This document shows, one piece after another, positions 7,790 through 12,454 of a stretch of DNA of 12,454 nt. Numbering within the stretch: the first letter of the stretch is position 1; each line of letters begins with the position of its first letter. A program made the position numbers and the translations under genes. Source of the stretch: an uncultured Spongiibacteraceae bacterium (GTDB lineage Bacteria > Pseudomonadota > Gammaproteobacteria > Pseudomonadales > Dasaniaceae); NCBI GenBank assembly GCA_937969395.1, contig CALBVI010000275.1, positions 1 through 12,454 of the forward strand, read 5' to 3'. Under the pieces are notes generated by a model. It did no database searches and was not told where the DNA came from. It saw only the letters and a program-made list of their open reading frames with translations.

Positions 7790-9133
7790 ATGACAAAGAC
7801 AATAGAAATAGCTGACGTTGTGCTGTGGGGCAGAAAAGTTGCAACCATTATCTGGAAAAACAATCGCGGCTACTTTGAATACACTCGCCCATTCCAATCC
7901 TCAGGCATTGAATTATCACCGATAAAAATGCCCTTAAGCGATATGTCATACTCCTTTGGCACACTCAATCAAACAACTTTTAACGGCCTACCAGGCCTTC
8001 TAGCCGACTCGCTACCGGATAAATTTGGCAACAAACTTATTAATCAATGGCTTGAGCGACAAGGGCGCTCTTTTGAAGAATTCAGCCCGATAGAACGACT
8101 GTGCTACATAGGCACAAGAGGTATGGGCGCACTTGAATTCCAACCAACAATGGGCATAAAAGAAGAGCAGTCCTTGCCGGTAGAAATTTCCGAACTGGTG
8201 CTTTTAGCCAACCAAGCACTCAGTTCAAAATCATCTATCTCTGTGGATATAAATGGCGAAGATAACAACAAAAAAGAATCTCTCAATAAAATCATTTCTG
8301 TCGGCACCTCTGCTGGAGGCGCCAGAGCCAAAGCCGTTATAGCCTGGAATAAAAAAACCAATGAAGTTCGCTCAGGCCAAATCAAAACAGACGACGCCTT
8401 TAGTTATTGGTTATTAAAATTTGATGGTGTCGAAGAAAACCGTGATCACGAAATGCTTGCCGACCCAAAAGGGTTTAGCATCGTTGAATATGCTTATTAT
8501 CTAATGGCAGTTGCAGCCGGCATTACCATGACAGAATCAAGATTATTCAAAGAAAATGAACGATCGCACTTTATGACCCGCCGCTTTGATCGTGAGAACG
8601 GCGGAGAAAAACTGCACATGCAATCACTTTGTGGCATGGCCCATTACGACTTCAACGATGCCGGCGCATACTCCTACGAACAAGCTATTGGCGTTATGAG
8701 AGACCTTAAATTGAGCCAGCCCGAACTCGAACAGTTTTTTAGACGCATCGTTTTTAATGTCATCGCAAGAAACCAAGATGACCACACCAAAAACATAGGC
8801 TTCCTAATGGATAAGTCAGGGCAATGGTCTCTATCCCCCGCCTATGACATTACCTATTGCTACGGCAAAGGATGGACAAACCAACATCAAATGACACTCA
8901 ATGGTAAAAGAGGACAATTTGAAACTAACGATTTATTAGCAGTGGCAAAACATGCTGACATTAAAGAGTCAAAATCCAAAACCATCATTAACGACGTATT
9001 ATCAACAGTCAAACAATGGCCAAGCTTTGCAGAACAAGCAGGCGTTCCAACATTTTGCCCAGGCTCCGATGGAACATGTAGCTGGGCAGAAGAAATTCAA
9101 AAAGGTCACAGGCTTAAATGGCAGGGAATTTAA
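7790..9133 (+). CDS. hipA: HipA-family serine/threonine kinase toxin
   Basis: A 447-residue cytoplasmic kinase of the HipA class. E. coli HipA phosphorylates glutamyl-tRNA synthetase and induces dormancy; the target here is not visible. The HipA N-terminal subdomain spans about 8-120 (VLWGRKVATI, then FNGLPGLLADSLPDKFGN). The glycine-rich loop ISVGTSAGGARAK is at 169-181, and S174 aligns with the autophosphorylated S150 of E. coli HipA. The ATP-binding lysine is K210 (LLKFDG). The catalytic segment NVIARNQDDHTKN (323-335) supplies D330 and N335, and the metal-binding Asp is D353 (SPAYDITY). All core residues are present, so the kinase appears intact. Length agrees with full HipA (440 residues), so this is not the split HipS/HipT arrangement. 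It is convergent with the cytidylyltransferase gene and ends 44 bases from it. Confidence 0.92.
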   Translation: MTKTIEIADVVLWGRKVATIIWKNNRGYFEYTRPFQSSGIELSPIKMPLSDMSYSFGTLNQTTFNGLPGLLADSLPDKFGNKLINQWLERQGRSFEEFSPIERLCYIGTRGMGALEFQPTMGIKEEQSLPVEISELVLLANQALSSKSSISVDINGEDNNKKESLNKIISVGTSAGGARAKAVIAWNKKTNEVRSGQIKTDDAFSYWLLKFDGVEENRDHEMLADPKGFSIVEYAYYLMAVAAGITMTESRLFKENERSHFMTRRFDRENGGEKLHMQSLCGMAHYDFNDAGAYSYEQAIGVMRDLKLSQPELEQFFRRIVFNVIARNQDDHTKNIGFLMDKSGQWSLSPAYDITYCYGKGWTNQHQMTLNGKRGQFETNDLLAVAKHADIKESKSKTIINDVLSTVKQWPSFAEQAGVPTFCPGSDGTCSWAEEIQKGHRLKWQGI

Positions 9134-9160
9134 CCACCTTACAAAAACTGTGATTTCAAT

Positions 9161-9201
9161 TCATCAATAATAACAAGCTAAAGGTTTATTTTTATTGATG
9201 A
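9161..9201. repeat. 10-bp inverted repeat between hipA and the cytidylyltransferase gene
   Basis: TCATCAATAA (9161-9170) and TTATTGATGA (9192-9201) are perfect complements around a 21-base spacer. The right arm lies within the last codons of the minus-strand cytidylyltransferase gene. The position between convergent genes suggests a shared terminator, but the stem is AT-rich and no clear U tract follows, so termination would be weak. It could also be a protein-binding site. Confidence 0.4.
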
Positions 9202-9672
9202 CTCACCTAAGTCAACATTCAACCGAACTTGACTCGGACCTTTTGCCCTATAATTTCTATTATGCGATTGAGAAATAGTATTTTGCTTAATCTTAGAGGA
9301 TGAAGTTCGTGAATTATAAAGCACCTGTATAATCTGCTTACCTTTACTCTTTAAGTAAGATTCCACTTCAACATTATGAGGATTACTACCCCAATCTTCA
9401 CCGACGACAAATATATCTGCATTTACTTCTTTGCAACCAGACACATACTCAAGTTCATGATAAGGACGAACAATATCAACACAGCGCAATGCCTGTAGCA
9501 TCTCTGTTCGTTGATCAAGGGGTATAACAGGTACATTCGGCTTATACGAATTCACTACGCTGTCAGAAGCAACACCTACTGCCACAACATCACCCAATGT
9601 CTCACAGTACTCTAATAAAGCAAGGTGCCCTACATGCAATAGATCAAACGTCCCTACGGTATATACAACCAT
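9178..9672 (-). CDS. TagD-like nucleotidyltransferase (glycerol-3-phosphate cytidylyltransferase type)
   Basis: A 164-residue cytidylyltransferase-fold enzyme that should join CTP to a small phosphorylated alcohol and release pyrophosphate. The signature VGTFDLLHVGHLALL starts at residue 6, and H13 and H16 form the HxGH catalytic motif. PLDQRTEML (51-59), DIFVVGEDWG (86-95) and SRTSSSKI (121-128) correspond to the ER/QR, GDDW and RTEGISTTKI motifs of TagD. The ISTT part is changed to SSS. About 30 residues after 133 go beyond the usual TagD length (about 130) and show no motif. The ATG at 9672 is preceded by GAGGAG, though at a rather long spacing of about 11 bases. It lies 63 bp downstream of the CDP-alcohol transferase gene on the same strand, so it may supply the CDP-linked substrate. 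Glycerol-3-phosphate is the likely substrate by similarity, but ethanolamine-, inositol- or other polyol phosphates cannot be excluded. Confidence 0.85.
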   Translation of the reverse strand: MVVYTVGTFDLLHVGHLALLEYCETLGDVVAVGVASDSVVNSYKPNVPVIPLDQRTEMLQALRCVDIVRPYHELEYVSGCKEVNADIFVVGEDWGSNPHNVEVESYLKSKGKQIIQVLYNSRTSSSKIKQNTISQSHNRNYRAKGPSQVRLNVDLGESSIKINL

Positions 9673-9735
9673 TGTGTTATTTAACTCCTCACCTAAATTG
9701 AATTTCGCTGACCTGTTTTGAAGCTCTGCAACCTT

Positions 9736-10389
9736 TTACAGAAGCTTCCAGCTATAAAAAAACGTTATTGCCAATGTATAAAAAGCAAGCATGTAAACAT
9801 TGATAGGATTACCAGAGAGTTTAGGCGTACTGATTTGTGACACATTAAGTATCGCAAGCACGACACCACTAACAAAAAGAACGACTGAAAAAATCTCTTG
9901 GCTGACAAAACCTTCAAATAAAAATATAAAGACTAAAATAATACTGTTGTTATCAAGAGCTAGCCCCGTGTATTTCGACTCATCAGAGAGACCAAAGGTA
10001 CTAAAGTAACTCAACCGTATCGCACTCGCAGCAAGCATGACAAAGGCAGCTATTAAAAACAGCGGATTAAAACTCCCATAACTCAGCAAAAGCACAGCAG
10101 GCGCGACGCCATAACTAACAATATCTATCAGTAAATCTAGCTGGCCACCAAAAAACCGGTCATCACCCGTACGCCCTTTCATTCTTCGTGCAACTAGCCC
10201 ATCCGCCCAATCAAACGCCACGGCCCAAATCATGCCAATCATTGCCGCATAATAAACGCCAAGAATACTAAAATAGATGGATAAAATAGTGCAGGCTAAA
10301 CCCGCAAGCGAACATAGATTGGGAAGATCTTTTACAAAAGAAAGAATAGTTGGTTGCGACTTTTGCAACTCGGCGTTATCTGCGGGCAT
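9736..10389 (-). CDS. PssA-like CDP-alcohol phosphatidyltransferase
   Basis: A 217-residue integral membrane protein of the CDP-alcohol phosphatidyltransferase family, which moves a phospho-alcohol from a CDP-alcohol to an acceptor alcohol. The family motif is present: D60-xx-D63-G64-xx-A67-R68, then G81-xxx-D85-xxx-D89. The following IVSYGVAPA closely resembles phosphatidylserine synthases (VVSFGVAPA). The spacer between AR and G is 12 residues, against about 8 in typical members. Six or so hydrophobic segments are visible (about 26-58, 92-104, 108-126, 148-160, 166-182, 198-214). I place the start at the ATG at 10389, which has GGAT upstream. An in-frame TTG at 10416 would add nine residues but has no ribosome binding site. 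Whether it makes phosphatidylserine or another lipid with the product of the neighbouring cytidylyltransferase cannot be decided. Confidence 0.83.
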   Translation of the reverse strand: MPADNAELQKSQPTILSFVKDLPNLCSLAGLACTILSIYFSILGVYYAAMIGMIWAVAFDWADGLVARRMKGRTGDDRFFGGQLDLLIDIVSYGVAPAVLLLSYGSFNPLFLIAAFVMLAASAIRLSYFSTFGLSDESKYTGLALDNNSIILVFIFLFEGFVSQEIFSVVLFVSGVVLAILNVSQISTPKLSGNPINVYMLAFYTLAITFFYSWKLL

Positions 10390-10639
10390 GGCGATCCATA
10401 AAGTGACACTCAACAATCTTGAGTGTTTTCAAGTAAATAGAAAAATTTGCCGACATGACGCTAAAACAAGCAGGCAACAACAGCGCAGCGTAAAGATATA
10501 AGCTACGAGATATAGATGGAAATTTCGATAAGAAAACTGCGCTACCAAGACTTAAAGGCAACGATAAAAATGATGTGATTGATGCTACGCTGAGCAAAAA
10601 AACGTAGAAAGAACAACAAGAGCGCGCAATGTAACACAC
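10376..10639 (-). CDS. Doubtful small hydrophobic ORF upstream of the CDP-alcohol transferase
   Basis: An 87-codon frame starting with GTG at 10639 and overlapping the next gene by 14 bases. It encodes two hydrophobic stretches (about residues 12-36 and 46-68) and a basic end (DRHARR). No family is recognised, there is no clear ribosome binding site, and cysteine and serine are unusually frequent. The short overlap with the following start would fit translational coupling. It may equally be a chance frame in the leader of that gene. Confidence 0.22.
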   Translation of the reverse strand: MCYIARSCCSFYVFLLSVASITSFLSLPLSLGSAVFLSKFPSISRSLYLYAALLLPACFSVMSANFSIYLKTLKIVECHFMDRHARR

Positions 10640-10724
10640 CTAGCCATATTAAGCCCGATGTATCAACAAAAATTAAAAATAAAGCTGTACCTGTCCATTA
10701 AAAGATTTTTAAGCCTATAAAGCC

Positions 10725-11020
10725 TTAATCGACCTCAACGATAAGACAACCAGCAGGCATAAATCTATTCAAACACCACCTACTGCCATAAAACTCTAAC
10801 CACTGAATAAGAGTACCTTTATTAACAGGCATATCATTATGAACAATGTCATATAACATGTGCCATAAAGTCAAAAGCAAAAAAATCAGCGCCTGCGTCT
10901 TTTCGATTTAAAACACCCATAAGCAATAACATTAAAGCCGGCAATGACTTTATTAATCGACACTTTGTATTTCAATACGCTTGCAAAAAAATAAAAAGAG
11001 AAAGTTGTAAGAAAAAACAT
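10725..11020 (-). pseudogene. Possible frameshifted remnant of a small membrane protein gene
   Basis: Three overlapping minus-strand frames follow one another without a large gap. The first starts at the ATG at 11020 (MFFLTTFSFYFFASVLKYKV). A second frame reads LPALMLLLLMGVLNRKDAGA and on to DFFAFDFMAHVI. A third, open across 10907-10725, includes LYDIVHNDMPVNKGTLIQWL and ends CLIVEVD. Joined by two frameshifts they would give a plausible protein of about 100 residues with N-terminal membrane segments. I recognise no family, so this remains an inference from the protein-like composition of each piece. Confidence 0.25.
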
Positions 11021-11032
11021 AAACCATTTTTA

Positions 11033-11131
11033 TTATAAATAATTCACTACACCAAACCCAACAAGAACAAACATCACGATAAAAACAACCCTCAAAACAC
11101 TCACAACAAGGTAATAATTTTTAATAAACAT
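11033..11131 (-). CDS. Possible 32-residue single-membrane-span peptide
   Basis: An ATG-initiated frame whose product begins MFIKNYYLVV and is otherwise one long hydrophobic segment ending NYL. The lysine before the hydrophobic stretch fits a small inner-membrane peptide. The sequence before the start, TTGATCGCCATG, nearly repeats that before the CDP-alcohol transferase start (TGGATCGCCATG). There is no strong Shine-Dalgarno and no known family. Weakly supported. Confidence 0.22.
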   Translation of the reverse strand: MFIKNYYLVVSVLRVVFIVMFVLVGFGVVNYL

Positions 11132-11194
11132 GGCGATCAATATTCCGCACACACTGCACAGGATAAATTTAGATCACACCCTTAACATCAAGCG

Positions 11195-11278
11195 TTAAAA
11201 ATCATGTACCAAGAGTCTGCCGATAGTCATCATTATGCCCCCTAGATTAATTAGACCTAAAATGGCTAACGCTTTCAT
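11195..11278 (-). CDS. Possible 27-residue hydrophobic peptide
   Basis: An ATG-initiated frame reading MKALAILGLINLGGIMMTIG and ending RLLVHDF. It has a Lys near the start, a hydrophobic middle and a charged end, as in many bacterial small membrane proteins. TTATGGAT lies directly upstream, with GGAT 3 bases before the ATG. It is too short to judge by coding statistics and has no recognised family. Confidence 0.22.
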   Translation of the reverse strand: MKALAILGLINLGGIMMTIGRLLVHDF

Positions 11279-11331
11279 GATATCCATAAGCCTAAAGAAC
11301 TGAAACTAATAAAAACAGGCCGTTATACCGT

Positions 11332-11359
11332 TTGCTTACTTCTTAAAAGCCCCTATTAT
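11332..11359 (+). promoter_or_regulatory. Candidate sigma-70 promoter of the solute-binding protein gene
   Basis: TTGCTT (11332-11337) and TATTAT (11354-11359) with a 16-base spacer resemble -35 and -10 elements and would give a leader of about 45 bases before the ATG at 11412. The whole region is AT-rich, so chance matches are likely. Confidence 0.35.
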
Positions 11360-11411
11360 ATAGTTGTTATTTTTGCATAATTTGTTTAATTCAATTTAAT
11401 CAACGGTGTTT

Positions 11412-12239
11412 ATGATTTATCTCAAAAAACTACTGAGTCTATTCTTATTAGGCTTGACTAGTATTAGCATTCAGGCGGACACGAACAATCCGATTCGCGT
11501 GGCGACTGTTATTGATTATGTTAACCCAACACCGCCTTACCGCTGGATCGAAGAATGCGTACGAGGTAACAAATCAATTGGGGTCGGCATCCACCTACTC
11601 ACAAAAGTATTCCAAGATATCGGCTATCCATTGCAACAACTAGTTGGCAATACCTCCATTGACAGCACTGCCGAACAATTAAGCTCCAAATACCAACAAT
11701 TAGCCGATGGCGAAACCGACTTTCTCATTACCGTTCGAAAGCCCGCAGGATACGACCAACTCATTAGTATAAAAACGCCATTACTAACCCACAGAACCAG
11801 CGTCGTTACCAAGGCTGACAACCCCATTTTCACCGGTCAAATCGCTTCACTACAGTCTCATCAGGGCGGCCTATTCTCAGTCGCTGGAATTTCTACCCCA
11901 GCTCACAAACACTTCACCAAACTACAGTTCCCCACTCAAACCTACCCTAACAACTTCGAGCTTCTAACAGCACTGATGGCAGGAGACGTAGACTATGTAG
12001 TAGTAGATTACTACACAGCTAAAATTTGGAGCCACATAAATGATACAAGAAGCCAACTACTCATTAATGATGCCGATCTACCCGACCACTCGATCTACTT
12101 ATTCGCAGCCAAACAAGGCAAACACGCTGACTTGATTGATGAAATAAATACCCGGTTACATCAATACCACAACAACAATTACGTTAAATACCTCAATGAA
12201 CTTTATCTGAAAAAGTGGCTCGATCAGCCATGCGAATAA
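11412..12239 (+). CDS. Periplasmic substrate-binding protein, SBP_bac_3-like
   Basis: A 275-residue exported protein resembling the family 3 extracellular solute-binding proteins (amino-acid binding type, COG0834). The signal peptide is clear: MIYLKKLLSLFLLGLTSISI, then cleavage after Gln-Ala at about residue 22. The mature part shows the usual two-lobe pattern: IRVATVIDYVNPTPPYRW near the start, GVGIHLLTKVFQDIGYPLQQL, the LADGETDFLITVRKPAGY segment, and LLTALMAGDVDYVVVDYYTAKIW. The start may be this ATG (weak ACGG upstream) or the in-frame GTG at 11406. No ABC permease or ATPase gene lies beside it. It could therefore serve a transporter encoded elsewhere, or act as a lone periplasmic sensor of the kind common in marine Gammaproteobacteria. 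The ligand is unknown. It is convergent with the partial pseudouridine synthase gene. Confidence 0.8.
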   Translation: MIYLKKLLSLFLLGLTSISIQADTNNPIRVATVIDYVNPTPPYRWIEECVRGNKSIGVGIHLLTKVFQDIGYPLQQLVGNTSIDSTAEQLSSKYQQLADGETDFLITVRKPAGYDQLISIKTPLLTHRTSVVTKADNPIFTGQIASLQSHQGGLFSVAGISTPAHKHFTKLQFPTQTYPNNFELLTALMAGDVDYVVVDYYTAKIWSHINDTRSQLLINDADLPDHSIYLFAAKQGKHADLIDEINTRLHQYHNNNYVKYLNELYLKKWLDQPCE

Positions 12240-12274
12240 AACTGCAGATCAACCGACACAAGGCAAACTTATAA

Positions 12275-12360
12275 TGTCCGTTATAAAAATACAGGCATCA
12301 CTCCTAACGCCAGCCTTCTCTATAGATTTTATTTAGTAAACGACCTCATTAAAACGGACA
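12275..12360. repeat. 8-bp inverted repeat downstream of the solute-binding protein gene
   Basis: TGTCCGTT (12275-12282) and AACGGACA (12353-12360) are perfect complements 70 bases apart. The right arm lies in the last codons of the partial minus-strand gene. The distance makes a simple terminator unlikely. Confidence 0.25.
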
Positions 12361-12454
12361 GGGGCACTCACGATAAAATGGTTCACCACTGGCCGGATGC
12401 TCGAAACGTATGTCACTGGCGTGCAATAGCAAGCGATCTGCCATACCTTCACTA
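12349..12454 (-). CDS. RluA-family pseudouridine synthase, C-terminal fragment
   Basis: The last 34 or so codons of a minus-strand gene that continues beyond the window. The end reads MADRLLLHASDIRFEHPASG, then EPFYRECPCPF and a stop at 12351-12349. This matches the C-terminus of RluA-type pseudouridine synthases, where RLxLHAxxLxFxHPxxG is followed by a short strand and a proline-rich end. Such enzymes isomerise uridine in 23S rRNA and tRNA (RluA: U746 and tRNA U32). The catalytic Asp region lies outside the window, so the exact paralogue cannot be named with certainty, although RluA itself ends in this way. The gene is convergent with the solute-binding protein gene. Confidence 0.8.
   Translation of the reverse strand, partial: SEGMADRLLLHASDIRFEHPASGEPFYRECPCPF

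Larger units (their letters stand above)
10640..11411. other. Gene-poor AT-rich region with short minus-strand frames
   Basis: About 770 bases without a confident gene between the CDP-alcohol transferase block and the solute-binding protein gene. No tRNA, transposon end, CRISPR repeat or strong terminator is seen. It contains minus-strand short frames at 11195-11278, 11033-11131, 10886-11020 and 10725-10907, most of them hydrophobic, and a likely promoter for the + strand gene at its right end. It could be a long leader, a decayed gene, or a stretch carrying small membrane peptides. Confidence 0.5.

Noticed and set aside
8952..9170. 72-codon + strand frame inside the end of hipA
   Set aside because: It is a shifted reading of the HipA C-terminus, whose own frame stays intact to 9133; no evidence of a separate product.
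10700..10727. Hairpin terminator in the AAGCCT-rich stretch
   Set aside because: The AAGCCT copies are direct, not inverted, so they cannot form a stem.
11033..11280. CydX/KdpF-like small subunit
   Set aside because: The hydrophobic peptides lack the conserved residues of those families and no cydAB or kdpABC genes are nearby.

Overview
The window looks like chromosomal DNA of a Gram-negative, probably marine, gammaproteobacterium with moderate to low G+C. The evidence is an outer-membrane TonB-dependent receptor with its own FecI/FecR surface-signalling pair, a SpoU-family RNA methyltransferase, the tail of an RluA-type pseudouridine synthase, and receptor features (TonB box of the LEEI-VTSRR type) familiar from oligotrophic marine Gammaproteobacteria. 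The lineage is inferred from protein flavour only. No rRNA, tRNA, CRISPR array, transposase or integrase was found.

Left block (1-5866). A TrmH/SpoU methyltransferase on the + strand faces a minus-strand cell-surface-signalling operon across a strong hairpin terminator that could serve both directions. Read on the minus strand, the operon is sigma factor (FecI-like, 5438-4830), anti-sigma regulator (FecR-like, 4829-3693, start directly abutting the fecI stop) and receptor (3500-651). A 13-bp perfect hairpin lies between fecR and the receptor gene. The receptor carries the N-terminal STN signalling domain expected of a transducing receptor. Uniquely in this window, it also has a second signal-peptide-like segment between the STN domain and the TonB box. 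A small GNAT-fold protein gene lies upstream of fecI on the same strand.

Middle block (5936-9133). A large SAM-dependent methyltransferase with HACG and SPCCYHK motifs is followed by an AT-rich gap with repeated ACTATA-type sequences. Next comes a complete two-gene hipBA-type toxin-antitoxin module: an HTH antitoxin, then a HipA-family Ser/Thr kinase with all catalytic motifs intact, 3 bp apart.

Right block (9178-12454). On the minus strand a PssA-like CDP-alcohol phosphatidyltransferase gene precedes a TagD-like cytidylyltransferase gene. Together they could form a CDP-activated head group or polyol phosphate and transfer it to or from a lipid. Upstream of them lies about 770 bp with no confident gene. 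It holds several very short hydrophobic minus-strand reading frames and what may be the remains of a frameshifted membrane-protein gene. A + strand periplasmic solute-binding protein (SBP_bac_3 type) without transporter partners follows. The window ends inside a minus-strand gene whose C-terminus matches RluA-family pseudouridine synthases.

The clearest functional unit is the FecI/FecR/STN-receptor operon. The best candidates for something not routinely described are the receptor with two successive export-signal-like segments, the cytidylyltransferase plus CDP-alcohol transferase pair, and the sORF-rich gap beside it.
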